Positions 1 through 9,191 of a stretch of DNA of 64,000 bases are shown piece by piece. Position numbers and translations under genes: made by a program. The notes beneath the pieces are model-generated. The model ran no database searches, had not been told where the DNA came from, and worked only from the letters and a program-made list of their open reading frames with translations. This stretch comes from Thermoproteota archaeon. GTDB lineage: Archaea; Korarchaeota; JAOZGF01; JAOZFZ01. The stretch is from assembly GCA_027492035.1 (NCBI GenBank), contig JAOZFT010000001.1:43458-107457 (forward strand). Reading direction: 5' to 3'. Position 1 is the first letter of the stretch. Each line of letters starts with the position of its first letter.

Positions 1-1295
1 GCCCATTTAGGAACCCAATTAACTTTTTTGCTTTCTTCAATTAATTTATCCTTTATTTCTGTTACTTTAAAGAACCATTGAGGCATAGAAATTAAGAGGA
101 GAGGGGATTCGCATCTCCAACAGTGAGGATACTCATGTTCAATTTCCTCTTCTAAAAGCAAAAGCTTCCTTGACTTCAATTCATTAATTATTAACTTATC
201 AGCTTCTTTAACGTACATGCCTGCAAATTTACCGCAAGATTCATCGAAAACCCCGCTTATTTTAACAGGGGAAACAACTGGTAAACCTGTTTCTAAACCT
301 ACCTTGTAGTCTTCTTGGCCGTGTCCAGGTGCACTATGAACTAAGCCTGTACCTTCAGTTAAGGTAACGAATTGTTCAGATAAAACAACTCTATGAGCGT
401 TTTTCAGTTTCTTTTGGAAAGGGAATAGGTCAGCTAAGGGGTGTTCATACCTTAACCCCCCTAAATCCCAGCCTTTAACTGTCCCTAACACTTCATAATT
501 GTTGAAACCAAGTTTATCCAAAACAAAGCCAGCTAAAGCCTTGGCTAGAATAAAAACTTCACCTGTGGGAACTTTTACTTTAACGTATTCAGCACTTGGC
601 TTCACCATTACGCCGGTGTTCCCAGGCAGAGTCCATGGAGTAGTTGTCCAAATGACTAAGAAAACATTTTTCTCTCCCTCAACTTTAAATTTGACATAAA
701 TAGCTGGATCTTTAACTGTTTTGTATTCTATTTCGTTGTAAGCGACAGCTGTTTCACAGCGGGGGCAAACATGAACTGGGTAGCTTCCTTTGAAAAGGTA
801 TCCTTTCTCATATGCAGCCTTAAAAGTTGTCCAGGCTCCTTCAATGTAGTTATTGGTTAAAGTCAGGTAAGGATTATCCCAATCCATCCAAACCCCTAAG
901 TTTTTGAACTGCTGCGTCATAACGTCAATGTATTGAGTTGCAAATTTTCTGCATTCCTGAATAAAATTTTCAACACCGAATTTTTCAATGTCGCTTTTTA
1001 CTTTGAAGTTAAGTTTCTTTTCAACTTTGTTCTCAATAGGTAAACCGTGGCAATCATATCCTGGTTGATCCCAGACGTCGTAGTCCAGCATTCTGTGGAA
1101 GCGAATATAAAAATCTTTCAGGATCTTGTTTAAGGCTGTTCCTAAATGTATGGCTCCTGTTGCGTATGGAGGCCCGTCCATGAAAAACCATTTCTTTTTT
1201 CCTTTACGTAACTTTCTTGCTTTACTTAGGATGCTGTTCTCCTCCCAGAAATTCAGTATTCTTTCCTCCATTTTAGGTTGAGGCTCAAATTCCAT
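1..1295 (-). CDS. ileS: Isoleucyl-tRNA synthetase, N-terminal part (cut by window edge)
   Basis: Class I aminoacyl-tRNA synthetase that charges tRNA-Ile in the cytoplasm. The reading frame is open from an ATG at 1295 to the window edge, giving about 431 residues of a protein normally near 1000. Near the N-terminus is GPPYATGAIHLGTALNK, which holds the HIGH-like signature in its archaeal HLGT form, followed by DQPGYDCHGLPIENKVEKK, typical of IleRS. The stretch VHVCPRCETAVAYNEIEYK is the zinc-binding segment leading into the editing domain, and TTPWTLPGNTGV and GHGQEDYKVG are CP1 editing-domain motifs. The KMSKS loop and anticodon domain lie outside the window. Upstream there is only a weak purine-rich SD. 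Identification is secure because several family-specific motifs occur in order in one frame. Confidence 0.96.
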   Translation of the reverse strand, partial: MEFEPQPKMEERILNFWEENSILSKARKLRKGKKKWFFMDGPPYATGAIHLGTALNKILKDFYIRFHRMLDYDVWDQPGYDCHGLPIENKVEKKLNFKVKSDIEKFGVENFIQECRKFATQYIDVMTQQFKNLGVWMDWDNPYLTLTNNYIEGAWTTFKAAYEKGYLFKGSYPVHVCPRCETAVAYNEIEYKTVKDPAIYVKFKVEGEKNVFLVIWTTTPWTLPGNTGVMVKPSAEYVKVKVPTGEVFILAKALAGFVLDKLGFNNYEVLGTVKGWDLGGLRYEHPLADLFPFQKKLKNAHRVVLSEQFVTLTEGTGLVHSAPGHGQEDYKVGLETGLPVVSPVKISGVFDESCGKFAGMYVKEADKLIINELKSRKLLLLEEEIEHEYPHCWRCESPLLLISMPQWFFKVTEIKDKLIEESKKVNWVPKW

Positions 1296-1946
1296 GTAAC
1301 CCGCCTTTCTTCCCAACTGTTGGTTTCCTTAAAAGATGTAGGAAGGGTGTAAAAGGAACCTTTCCCTTATTTTAAGAAATTTTTAAAGAATTTTTTAATG
1401 CAAAGATGTTTTGGATGGTTTCTTTATGTCCTGACTCTTTATTAAAAATTTAACTTTTTCGATAGGAGAAGATGCGAAGTTCTTTTGCAGAGGAAGTCTA
1501 CAAGAGTTTAACAACTCATTAACAGCAAAGTTGTTTAAGAGTTAAGGAAAGAAAGTTAATTCCTTAATTGAAGGCCTCAAATAGAGCCTTTTGCTTAACG
1601 TTCAATAACCTTTTTAGCAAAAATATGAAACTTAGTTTTCTTTGCCATCGAGTTCTTCCTTGTCTCTATAACACTCCAAACAAGCGCAAGCAAGTTTTTA
1701 CGCTTAAAAATTCATCAGTCTTTTTTATCAATAACTCTTAAACCTAAAAAATGGTGAAACCTTTATTGAAGAGTTAAACTGAGGGAGATCCGGTCTAAAG
1801 AAAAACTGAGAGGATAGTAGTACAAAACTTTTCTTGTTTCTATTTCTAATAAAGTTTTCTTACTTCTAAAAAACTTTATAGGGTGCTGAATTAGGAAAAC
1901 AATAAATTTTCTAAGCTACAAAAATAAAGGTTTAGAGATGAATTTT
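1296..1946. other. 650-bp gap between ileS and the kor operon, no recognised gene
   Basis: All six frames are broken into short pieces and none looks coding. I see no tRNA-like TTC-arm sequence, no direct-repeat array and no C/D-box sRNA with proper spacing. At 1571-1590 there is a hairpin (AAGGCCTC, loop AAATA, GAGCCTT, one bulged C) followed by a short T run, which may be a terminator. AT-rich TATA-like sequence around 1373-1392 on the minus strand could serve ileS. The size of the gap is unusual in this gene-dense window, so it may be the remains of a lost gene. Confidence 0.5.
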
Positions 1947-2534
1947 TCAGTGCTTCTTTATTTTTTCGCCTATTTTATAACCTACATTGAAAGCTTTAAG
2001 GTTTAACTCTTTGAAATCAACGGGGGTATTCTTTATTATTGCCTTTTCAACTGCTTCTTTATTTATTAAAGGGAAGAGTTTTGTGAAGACACCTAGAAGT
2101 AAAGTGTTAGCTACAAGTTTGTTTCCGAGTTCTTCAGCCAATTTAGTTGCATGAACAGGAACTTTTTCCACGTCACTCCTTTCTCCTTGATTAATTTGGA
2201 CAAGGTCAGGGTCGTAAATTAGCACTCCGCCTTTCTTCAGTTTTGGCAAATACTTTTCATAGGCGAGTTTAGATAGAGCAATTAAAACATCTGACTCTGC
2301 TACTTTGACGAAATTTATTTCTTTCTCTGAAATGATTACTTCTGAGCTGGTGACTCCTCCACGTGAAGCTGGGCCGTATGATTGAGTTTGAACAGCTTCC
2401 TTCCCTCCATAAAGTGATGCAGCCATTCCTAGGATGATTCCCATTTTCACTATTCCTTGACCGCCTAAGCCTGCAATTCTTATTCTAAATTCACTGACCC
2501 CCTTAGTGGTTCCTCCACTGTTTCGTTTATTCAT
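1947..2534 (-). CDS. korC: 2-oxoacid:ferredoxin oxidoreductase, gamma subunit
   Basis: Gamma subunit of a four-subunit 2-oxoacid:ferredoxin oxidoreductase, probably the 2-oxoglutarate type, which oxidatively decarboxylates a 2-oxoacid to its acyl-CoA with ferredoxin as acceptor. The glycine-rich FRIRIAGLGGQGIVKMG near the N-terminus and QSYGPASRGGVTSSEVI are hallmarks of the family, and about 195 residues is the usual length. A TTG start at 2570 is possible, but the ATG at 2534 follows GGGGA by eight bases and leaves less non-conserved sequence before the first domain motif, so I prefer it. It is the last gene of korDABC and follows korB with a gap of about 107 bp. Whether the substrate is 2-oxoglutarate or a branched or aryl 2-oxoacid cannot be read from this subunit. 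Confidence 0.9.
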   Translation of the reverse strand: MNKRNSGGTTKGVSEFRIRIAGLGGQGIVKMGIILGMAASLYGGKEAVQTQSYGPASRGGVTSSEVIISEKEINFVKVAESDVLIALSKLAYEKYLPKLKKGGVLIYDPDLVQINQGERSDVEKVPVHATKLAEELGNKLVANTLLLGVFTKLFPLINKEAVEKAIIKNTPVDFKELNLKAFNVGYKIGEKIKKH

Positions 2535-2640
2535 TTTTAACAGTCCCCGAACAACTATACCTCTCTTCAACTTTCTTTACCATTTTTCAAAATAGGGAAA
2601 AATTTAACATTTCTCACGGAATAAACAGTATAACCAAGTT

Positions 2641-3504
2641 TTATTCTTTGTGATAGGTCCGTTCCACTTTACCAATCTTTCCCCAAATTAGGTCAGTGTA
2701 TTCAGGCTTCTCTTTATCCACAAACTCCCCCACAACTATTATGTTTTGAGTAATTTCAGCCTTTATGGGGTCTATCTTATTTTGGATTATTGACGCTTGT
2801 TTCAGCCACTTCATCATCTCAACAGCGTTCATGTGTTTAGTATGTCTTCCATAGATTTCTGGACAGGGGGAAATGACCTCAATGAAACTGAACCCCTTTT
2901 TTAAAAGGGCCTTCTTTATGGAGTCAACTAAGTTTCTGACATGGTAGGCTGTCCACCGGGCAACATAAGTTGCTCCTGAACCTGCAGCTAAATAAACAGC
3001 ATTAAACGGGTGTTCAACGTTTCCGTAGGGAGAAGTTGTTGTTACAGCGTTTAAAGGAGTTGTGGGGCCACATTGACCCCCAGTCATTCCATAATTGAAA
3101 TTGTTTGAGAGTATAACTGTTAATTCAATGTTTCTTCTCGCCGCCTGAATTAAATGGTTTGCACCTATGGCTAAAAGGTCTCCGTCTCCACCGAAAACAA
3201 CAACTTTCAATTCAGGTTTAGCAAGTTTAACACCTAAAGCAAAAGGTATTGCCCTTCCGTGGGTGGTGTGGAACGCGTCAGCGTTTATGTAGCCTGAAAT
3301 CCTACCCATGCAACCTATACCCGAAACAACGACTAAGTTGTCCAAGTTAAAGTGCAGTTCCTTCAATGCCTGAAGGAAGCAGTTAAGGATTACTCCGTTT
3401 CCGCACCCTGGGCACCAGATGTGGGGAATCATCCCTTTTCTTAAGTAACTGTCCAAAGGATGTTTCCTTTCATGGTTAGTTAAATGTTTAATTGATTCTT
3501 TCAT
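2641..3504 (-). CDS. korB: 2-oxoacid:ferredoxin oxidoreductase, beta (TPP-binding) subunit
   Basis: Carries thiamine diphosphate and takes part in decarboxylation of the 2-oxoacid. CPGCG at residues 31-35 supplies cysteines seen in this subunit family, and FGGDGD at 104-109 followed by an Asn-containing stretch (SNNFNYGMTGGQ) forms the Mg-TPP site. The length of 287 residues fits KorB, which is shorter than PorB. The ATG is preceded by GGGGG at a spacing of five bases. It lies 10 bp after korA in the same operon. The four separate subunits in the order D-A-B-C are the arrangement usual for archaeal 2-oxoglutarate oxidoreductase, which is why I favour kor over por or vor, but this remains an assignment by family. 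Confidence 0.93.
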   Translation of the reverse strand: MKESIKHLTNHERKHPLDSYLRKGMIPHIWCPGCGNGVILNCFLQALKELHFNLDNLVVVSGIGCMGRISGYINADAFHTTHGRAIPFALGVKLAKPELKVVVFGGDGDLLAIGANHLIQAARRNIELTVILSNNFNYGMTGGQCGPTTPLNAVTTTSPYGNVEHPFNAVYLAAGSGATYVARWTAYHVRNLVDSIKKALLKKGFSFIEVISPCPEIYGRHTKHMNAVEMMKWLKQASIIQNKIDPIKAEITQNIIVVGEFVDKEKPEYTDLIWGKIGKVERTYHKE

Positions 3505-3514
3505 TTTTTCCCCC

Positions 3515-4663
3515 TTAACTGGTGTTTTTCTCTATTATTTTCAGTATTTCGTTAGGGGTAGGTGGCTCTTCACCAACTTTAGGGAATGAAATTATTGGTG
3601 CGGTTGAAGAAGCTGCCTTCACCTCCCTAATTATTTGTCCTTGATTCATTTCTGGTACAATTATCAGTTTTGCTTCAGAAACAATTTTCGCCACCTCCTC
3701 CTCTGGAAAAGGCCAAACTGTTATTAATCTTAACAGTCCCACTTTTAATCCTTTTTCACGGCCTATTTTAACTGTTTCTTTGGCAGCTCTTGCAGGTGTA
3801 CCGAAAGCTATTATTACAGTTTCAGCGTCGTCTAAAAAGTATTTTTCAACTGTTATTATTTCTTTTTTATTTTTCCTTATTTTTTCACAGAGTCTACTGG
3901 TTAATTCCCTTTGTGTTTTGGCTGACATGTCTGGGTGACCTGATTCATCGTGTGTTAAGCCTGTGGCGTAGAATCTGTACCCTTCACCAAAACAAGACAT
4001 TGGTGGAACAAGATCTTCATCCGGTTTAAAAGGTAAGTACTCTTCCGGCGGAACTTTCGGCTTCTTCCTATCCACTGTTTTTATTTTTTCAGGTTCCGGA
4101 ATGACTAGTTTTTCTCTTGTGTGCGCAATTATTTCATCGGCTAAAATGAAACATGGAACCCTGAATTTCTCCGCTAGGTTGAATGCTTTAATTGTTAAAT
4201 CAAACATTTCCTGAACAGAGTAAGGAGCTAAAGTTATTATTTCGTAGTCTCCATGAGCAGCCCACCTGACCTGCAAAACATCTTGTTGACTTGGTTTCGT
4301 AGGTTGCCCTGTACTTGGGCCTCCTCTCATCATGTCAGCTATTACACAAGGGGTTTCTGTCATTATAGCTAACCCTATGCTTTCAACCATTAAGCTTAAT
4401 CCTGGACCTGAAGTCGCTGTCATTGCTTTAACCCCAGCCCAGCTTGCCCCTATGACTGACATCAGGGACGAAATTTCATCTTCAAGCTGAATAAATATTC
4501 CCCCAACTTGAGGCATTCTCAAAGCCATCCTTTCAGCTATGCTGCTTGCAGGGGTTATGGGGTAAGCGGAGTAGAACCTACAACCTGCAGCTATTGCCCC
4601 TTCAGCTAAAGCGAAGTTTCCTTGGACAAAGTATTCCCCTGTTAAAACATCTGGTTTTTTCAA
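3515..4663 (-). CDS. korA: 2-oxoacid:ferredoxin oxidoreductase, alpha subunit
   Basis: Pyrimidine-binding partner of KorB in the ferredoxin-dependent oxidation of 2-oxoacids. Visible family features are [13 protein letters not shown] near residue 35, [35 protein letters not shown] and [16 protein letters not shown], the last being a strongly conserved segment of KorA. The C-terminal half has the domain II architecture, ending in a segment with ILKIIE. Length 382 residues is normal. The start is a TTG that overlaps the korD stop codon as TTGA, with GAGGTG just before it, so the two genes are probably translationally coupled. No residues look out of place. Confidence 0.94.
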   Translation of the reverse strand: MKKPDVLTGEYFVQGNFALAEGAIAAGCRFYSAYPITPASSIAERMALRMPQVGGIFIQLEDEISSLMSVIGASWAGVKAMTATSGPGLSLMVESIGLAIMTETPCVIADMMRGGPSTGQPTKPSQQDVLQVRWAAHGDYEIITLAPYSVQEMFDLTIKAFNLAEKFRVPCFILADEIIAHTREKLVIPEPEKIKTVDRKKPKVPPEEYLPFKPDEDLVPPMSCFGEGYRFYATGLTHDESGHPDMSAKTQRELTSRLCEKIRKNKKEIITVEKYFLDDAETVIIAFGTPARAAKETVKIGREKGLKVGLLRLITVWPFPEEEVAKIVSEAKLIIVPEMNQGQIIREVKAASSTAPIISFPKVGEEPPTPNEILKIIEKNTS

Positions 4664-4902
4664 GACACCTCAACCTTTTCAGTTTCTTCTAAATAAATTG
4701 CGAAATCTGGACAGATGTTTTGACAGAATTTACAACCTATACAGTTATTTATGTATTTAGGTATGGGGTAATGGTTTCCGCGTTCATTAAAGTTCTCAGA
4801 AAAAACTAAAACTTTTCTTGGACAAAATTCTATGCAGTAACCGCATCCCTTACACCTTTCAGGAATAACGATAACGTTTCTAATTATTTTTAAGCGGCTC
4901 AT
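4660..4902 (-). CDS. korD: 2-oxoacid:ferredoxin oxidoreductase, delta subunit (8Fe ferredoxin)
   Basis: Small ferredoxin-like subunit that passes electrons from the TPP centre to free ferredoxin. It holds two complete [4Fe-4S] motifs, C17-x2-C-x2-C-x3-C27-P and C54-x2-C-x2-C-x3-C64-P, within 80 residues. The ATG follows AGGAG with eight bases between. It is the first gene of the minus-strand operon, so the promoter should lie in 4903-5038, which it shares with the divergent HD-domain gene. The longer loop between the clusters ([10 protein letters not shown]) is typical of KorD. Confidence 0.93.
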   Translation of the reverse strand: MSRLKIIRNVIVIPERCKGCGYCIEFCPRKVLVFSENFNERGNHYPIPKYINNCIGCKFCQNICPDFAIYLEETEKVEVS

Positions 4903-5038
4903 ATTTTAAACTCCTTGTTTTTGTTTTCACCCTTTAAAGAGTGCACGGAGCTAAAAACAACTTCTTCCTTTAAGAAAAAATATTATTTAAAAGATTATCT
5001 TTACCTTCTTTTTCAGTGGTTTTTGGAGGAGAAGAGCA

Positions 5039-5596
5039 GTGGCGCTGCCAAGTAGAGATGAAGCTTTTGATTTTTTGAGACGGTACGTGAAGAGTGACAA
5101 GTTAATAAAGCATTGTTTAGCTGTGGAAGCTATAATGAAAGAATTAGCAAAGTATTTAGGTGAAAATGTTGAAGTTTGGGGTTTAACAGGCTTACTTCAT
5201 GACATAGATTACGAAACAGTTAGGGATATGAGTAGACATGGGTTAGTTGGGGCTGGGATACTGGAAAAGGAGAACTACCCTAGTGAAATGATTGAAGCCG
5301 TTAAAAGGCACAATTACTTGGTTTCAGGACCTCCAACTAACAAGTTAGAGAGATGTTTAGTTGCTGCTGATTCAGTTTCAGGCTTAATAATTGCCGCCGG
5401 TTTAATGATGCCTGACAAAAGACTGAAAACAGTGACTGTGAAAACAATTAAGAAGAAGTTTAAGGATAAGTCATTTGCTAGAGGCTGTAACCGGGAAGAA
5501 ATAAAAGAGATATTAAAAGTGGGCCTTACTTTGGATGAATTCTTCGGAATAAGTCTAAAGGCTTTACAGAAAATTTCTTCCGAACTAGAGCTTTAA
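5039..5596 (+). CDS. HD-domain (HDIG-type) phosphohydrolase
   Basis: Predicted metal-dependent phosphohydrolase of the HD superfamily; the substrate is unknown, with nucleotides or phosphate esters possible. The HD ligands can be placed: H25 in LIKHCLAVE, H53-D54 in GLLHDIDYE, H91 in AVKRHNY and D111 in VAADSVSG, at the spacing of the compact single-domain HDIG family. Length 185 residues agrees. GTG start with GGAGGAG eight bases upstream. It stands alone, divergent from korD, with no partner gene that would reveal the substrate. All ligand residues are present, so it should be an active hydrolase. Confidence 0.85.
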   Translation: MALPSRDEAFDFLRRYVKSDKLIKHCLAVEAIMKELAKYLGENVEVWGLTGLLHDIDYETVRDMSRHGLVGAGILEKENYPSEMIEAVKRHNYLVSGPPTNKLERCLVAADSVSGLIIAAGLMMPDKRLKTVTVKTIKKKFKDKSFARGCNREEIKEILKVGLTLDEFFGISLKALQKISSELEL

Positions 5597-5631
5597 CATG
5601 TTTCTATGTTAAACAGGATCAAAATAAATGA

Positions 5632-5766
5632 TTAGGGACCGTGCTGTTCTCCCCAGCATGGAGATAAATTGTAGTATTTATCACAAAAATCTTCAAAGAT
5701 GCACTTTTTACCGTTAGCAATTGGACATTTCCCTTTAGTTTCTTCTTCAATTTCTTTTTCAAACAT
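5632..5766 (-). CDS. Four-cysteine miniprotein, 44 residues
   Basis: I do not recognise this protein. It is acidic at the N-terminus and has four cysteines in the pattern C-x7-C-x5-C-x9-C within KCPIANGKKCIFEDFCDKYY and SPCWGEQ, enough to bind a zinc ion or an iron-sulfur cluster. A longer frame from 5832 exists, but the ATG at 5766 follows a perfect GAGGTGA with eight bases between, which settles the start. It faces the HD-domain gene tail to tail. The strong SD is the main reason to believe it is translated. No signal peptide or membrane segment is seen. Confidence 0.6.
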   Translation of the reverse strand: MFEKEIEEETKGKCPIANGKKCIFEDFCDKYYNLSPCWGEQHGP

Positions 5767-5793
5767 CAATAAAATCACCTCTTCCCTTTTAAA

Positions 5794-6099
5794 ATGAGGA
5801 GAGAAATAAGCAAATGTCTGAAGGAAATACACTTTATTTTTTGGAAAATAGATGAAGGAAAGAACATGCCCTTATGTAGTTTTAGGGATGGAGAGGTTGA
5901 GGTAGAGGTTACACAAGATGAAGAGATAAACTGAGATATGACCCCCCTGAAACAATTCATTATTGTGTTACAGGTAAACGAGGCTGTGGATGATTCTGTT
6001 TTTTTGCCTATATGTGTATTATGGCAATGGCAAAACTTTAACACCTTTCATGCAGAGAACCTCTACTTTTTTCATTTTTTCAATCATTTTATTGGATGA
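5794..6099 (+). pseudogene. Possible decayed small gene interrupted by one TGA
   Basis: From an ATG at 5794 a frame runs 46 codons, with a charged, coding-like stretch DGEVEVEVTQDEEIN, to a TGA at 5932-5934. The same frame then stays open for a further 54 codons to a TGA at 6097-6099. I recognise neither half. There is no good SD before the ATG and it overlaps the upstream end of the miniprotein gene region on the other strand. It may be a gene with a recent nonsense mutation, a short gene followed by chance openness, or nothing. The rest of the gap up to 6229 holds only a small ATTGG/CCAAT hairpin at about 6091-6107. Confidence 0.25.
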
Positions 6100-6229
6100 A
6101 GCCCAATAAAGTATGTTTTCCTTTAAAAATTTTACGTTTTTGTATTTTTTGAGCAGTTTAGTATTAATGTTGAAAAATTTAAAGAGGATCTCTCTTTTCC
6201 CATTCGCTAAAAAGGAAGGAAAATAAATT

Positions 6230-6976
6230 TTATTTCTTTTTAATAAATGCTTCAGTTCTTTCTCTGTATTCTTTGGTTTGCGAAAGGAGAACTAAGTCTT
6301 TAATTGCTTCTTTAAACCTCTTATTTTTCCTTTTCCTGTTCAACCAAATTTTTATTAGTTTTAGGGAGTATTCGGGCAAGTTAGCTATTTCTTCAGCTAT
6401 TTTTTTGGTTTCTTGAAAGAATTTATTTTCCGGAAAGAAGTCATTAATTAACCCTATTTCTTTAGCTTCTTTAGCTGAGATTCTTTCCCCTGTAAAAATT
6501 AAGTAAGCTGCTCTTTTGTAACCTATTAAATCTGGGAGCAGGGAAGTAGCTATCGGGGGAAAAGCGCCTATTTTGATTTCAGGCACTGCAAAAAAAGCTT
6601 TTTCAGAAGCGAAAGCTAAATCACAAAGTAAAGTTATTTCACAACCTCCCCCTACAGCTAAGCCGTTAACCGCTGCTATACTTATTTTTTCAAGCTTTAA
6701 GAAGGCTTCTAAGGAGGGATAAACAATTTGAAGAAAGAAATCCCAGGATTGACGGAAAGTCTCAGCTTTAAACATTTCATATATATCATCACCTGCTGAG
6801 AAAGCTCTCCCTTCCCCTGTCAAAACAACAACTTTAACTTCCTCGTCTAAATTGACTTCTTCCAGCTTCTTTTTAATTCCAATCCACATTTCCTTGTTTA
6901 AAGCATTCAGTTTTTCAGGCCTTTTCAACGTAACAAAGGCTACTTTACCCTTCATTTCAAGTTCTACAGAACCCAA
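6230..6976 (-). CDS. Enoyl-CoA hydratase/isomerase family protein
   Basis: Crotonase-fold enzyme acting on acyl-CoA thioesters, most simply hydrating a 2-enoyl-CoA. Oxyanion-hole segments AFSAGDDIYEM and NGLAVGGGCEITLLCDLAFA are clear. Both glutamates that act as general acid/base in true hydratases are present, in GGGCE and in FFAVPEI. The frame extends to 7042, but a TTG at 6976 preceded by GGGGGGTGG gives a protein that begins MGSVELEMKGKVAFVTLKRP, as crotonases do, with about 248 residues. It is divergent from the MBL nuclease gene. With the acyl-CoA carboxylase operon at 14.6-18.2 kb it suggests short-chain acyl-CoA metabolism, but the exact substrate is open. Confidence 0.88.
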   Translation of the reverse strand: MGSVELEMKGKVAFVTLKRPEKLNALNKEMWIGIKKKLEEVNLDEEVKVVVLTGEGRAFSAGDDIYEMFKAETFRQSWDFFLQIVYPSLEAFLKLEKISIAAVNGLAVGGGCEITLLCDLAFASEKAFFAVPEIKIGAFPPIATSLLPDLIGYKRAAYLIFTGERISAKEAKEIGLINDFFPENKFFQETKKIAEEIANLPEYSLKLIKIWLNRKRKNKRFKEAIKDLVLLSQTKEYRERTEAFIKKK

Positions 6977-7119
6977 TAAACCACCCCCCTTTCTTCCCCC
7001 AAAAAAATCAGGTGAGAATTTAAAAAATATTTTTAGAATCAATGAAAAAAAGGAAGTTTTAAAAGTTGCCCTTTATCGAGAGACAGAAAAACATAAAGCT
7101 TTTTTAGAGGGGATTTTGT

Positions 7120-8070
7120 TTGCAGCAATTAGTAAGTTACGACAGGGGCTTATTTTTTCATCCTTTAAAGATATGGCTGGATGCAAGAGGCAAAAAGCCC
7201 TTTTCTTTTGTTTCTCATGCTCACATTGACCATTTAGGAAACCATAGGAAAGTTTTCCTCAACATGGAAACCGCCCCCTTCTACCTTAGAAGAACAGGAA
7301 AAAGGAACTTCTTGGTCAGAGAATTTAATAAACCTTTTTACATAAATGATTACAAAGTCGAGTTGTTTCCTTCAGGCCACATGCTTGGGTCAGCTCAAAT
7401 AATTTTTGAGAAGGATTTAAAAATTGTTTACACAGGTGATTTTAAGCTTAAAAAGGGGTTAACTTCAGAAAAAATTCAAATAAAGAAATGCGACGTATTA
7501 ATAATGGAAGCTACCTATGGAAACCAGGAATTTTGCTTTCCTAAGAGGGAAGAAGTTATAGGGGAGTTAGTTGATTATGTAGATGAAGTTTTGGTGAATG
7601 AAGAAGTACCTGTTATTTACGCCTACCCCCTAGGTAAAGCTCAAGAGGTAATAAAGATACTTACCTCTAAAGGGTTCCAGGTGAGGGTCCATAAATCCAT
7701 TTTCTTCAACTCAAAAATCTATGAAAAATTAAGTGTTAACTTGGGACATTACACAATTTTTGATGGAGGAGAAACAAGGAGTGAGGTAATTATTTTGCCT
7801 ACTTCCACAAGAGGGAGGAGAAACATTAAAATTAAGAAAAAAAGAGAGATAATTGTTACTGGATGGGTTGCATCAGAAAAAATGAAGAAGAAGTTTAGAG
7901 AAGTGAAAGGTTTCCCTTTAAGTGATCATGCTGATTTCCCTGACTTACTCAATTACGTAAAGAAGGCAGATCCAGAAATTGTTTACGTAATAAAAAGTTA
8001 CAGCCCCTTCACAATAGATAATTTTCTGAAACAACTTTCAAAACAGGGATTTAATGCTTTACCGCTTTAA
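7120..8070 (+). CDS. Metallo-beta-lactamase-fold nuclease (RNA-processing/exonuclease type)
   Basis: Predicted metal-dependent nuclease of the MBL superfamily, related to the mRNA 3'-end-processing and ligase-associated exonuclease group. Motif HxHxDH is complete (H33, H35, D37, H38 in VSHAHIDHLG), with SGHMLGSAQ at 86-94, YTGDF ending at 108, and a late LSDHADFPDL. That order, with the EATYG segment after the TGDF motif, matches this branch and not glyoxalases or lactamases. There is no N-terminal KH domain of the kind found on the archaeal CPSF73 orthologues. Start TTG with GAGGGG seven bases upstream. Whether RNA or DNA is the substrate cannot be told. Confidence 0.8.
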   Translation: MQQLVSYDRGLFFHPLKIWLDARGKKPFSFVSHAHIDHLGNHRKVFLNMETAPFYLRRTGKRNFLVREFNKPFYINDYKVELFPSGHMLGSAQIIFEKDLKIVYTGDFKLKKGLTSEKIQIKKCDVLIMEATYGNQEFCFPKREEVIGELVDYVDEVLVNEEVPVIYAYPLGKAQEVIKILTSKGFQVRVHKSIFFNSKIYEKLSVNLGHYTIFDGGETRSEVIILPTSTRGRRNIKIKKKREIIVTGWVASEKMKKKFREVKGFPLSDHADFPDLLNYVKKADPEIVYVIKSYSPFTIDNFLKQLSKQGFNALPL

Positions 8071-8320
8071 CCTTTCCCCCCCAGTTCTTTAAACCTTAAA
8101 AACACTTAACGTAAATGCTGGATTTCTTGGATATGAAGTGAAGGAAACTTGTAACTGAAAATATAATGTCAACGCTATGTGTCGCAAATTTAAGTTTTTC
8201 GTTGCAAAAATACGTTGCAGATAATACTGAAAAACTTCAAGAGAATGCAGTGACTTGGTGTAAGTTACTTGTCACCAGCACCAAAATTTTTTTAAGAAGA
8301 ATTTAGCGGTTAAAAAAATT

Positions 8321-8977
8321 TCACTCTAAACTTTTCATTAATTTCTTAGCTTGAAAATGGGCAAGTCTCAGCGGTTCAGGTGTCCTGTGCTTTATTAGAG
8401 AAGTAACTATTTTTAGTGAAGTTTCAAGTGAAACCTTGTGGCCTGGACTCACATAAATTGGTTTCCTTTTTCCTCCAAGAGTTATTTCGTAACCCACTAG
8501 TTCACCCTTGTAGATTACTCCTTTAACGTTTCTGATGCCTAAATCACGAAGGTTTCCGCATAAAAGATTTTTTGCTACGCCTATGGTTGGAATGTTAAAG
8601 TAAACCCCAATCAATGTTGCTTCTCCTGCCTTAAATGGATGCAATAAGCCGTTGCCATCTATTAATAATAGGTCAGGCTTGTTTTCTAATTTTTTAATTA
8701 CAGAGATTATGGGTGAAGCTTCCCTGAAGAAAAGAAAGGTTGGGACATACGGAAATTTAACGTTGGTTATTGATTTTTGAACTTCTAAAATTTCCAGATG
8801 GGGAAATTTAATCGATACAGCAGCTGAGAAAGCCTTGTCCCCTTTATAGGACACATCGACACCAGTTACTACATTTATTGTTGAAGGTAAGTTGTTTTTG
8901 AAAACAGCTTTATTTGCAAGTAATTTCTGGGCTTTACGTGCTTTTTCGAAGTTGAATTTTTCAATTGTGGTTTTCAA
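8321..8977 (-). CDS. nfi: Endonuclease V
   Basis: Repair endonuclease that nicks near deaminated bases such as hypoxanthine. Family motifs appear in order: GVDVSY with the first catalytic Asp at 41, the wedge PYVPTFLFFRE at 77-87, LLLIDGNG with Asp 107, HPFKAGEATLIG, and YVSPGHKVSLETS, with a conserved His in RLAHFQAKKL at the end. The frame extends to 9025, but a TTG at 8977 lies seven bases after GAGGGG and yields the usual length of 218 residues, so I take that start. It is a single gene with AT-rich flanks. Confidence 0.93.
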   Translation of the reverse strand: MKTTIEKFNFEKARKAQKLLANKAVFKNNLPSTINVVTGVDVSYKGDKAFSAAVSIKFPHLEILEVQKSITNVKFPYVPTFLFFREASPIISVIKKLENKPDLLLIDGNGLLHPFKAGEATLIGVYFNIPTIGVAKNLLCGNLRDLGIRNVKGVIYKGELVGYEITLGGKRKPIYVSPGHKVSLETSLKIVTSLIKHRTPEPLRLAHFQAKKLMKSLE

Positions 8978-9191
8978 AAAGAAACCCCTCATCGAAAAAA
9001 ACATGTTTTCTCTTTGCCTTTCCAAAAGGTCTTTACTTTATTAAAACTTCTTTTCTTTTCTTCCCTTCTCTCCTTTCACCATTCTTCTTTTTTCCTGATT
9101 TAAAAATGAAATAGAAAAAGCTTAAAAAAGGTTACTTGTTAAAAAATTAGGGAAAAAAGAAAAAGCAGTTTAAAGGATAGGAGAGAGTGAA

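Noticed and set aside
1296..1946. tRNA or structured RNA in the ileS-kor gap
   Set aside because: No T-arm consensus, no box motifs and only one imperfect hairpin.
5932..5934. Selenocysteine codon
   Set aside because: No neighbouring selenoprotein family, no SECIS-like structure seen and no recognisable homologue, so a nonsense change or chance is simpler.
8226..8290. Possible C/D-box sRNA on either strand around GTGACTTGGTG...CACCAGCACC
   Set aside because: Boxes do not have correct order or 12-nt spacing and the apparent inverted repeat is imperfect.
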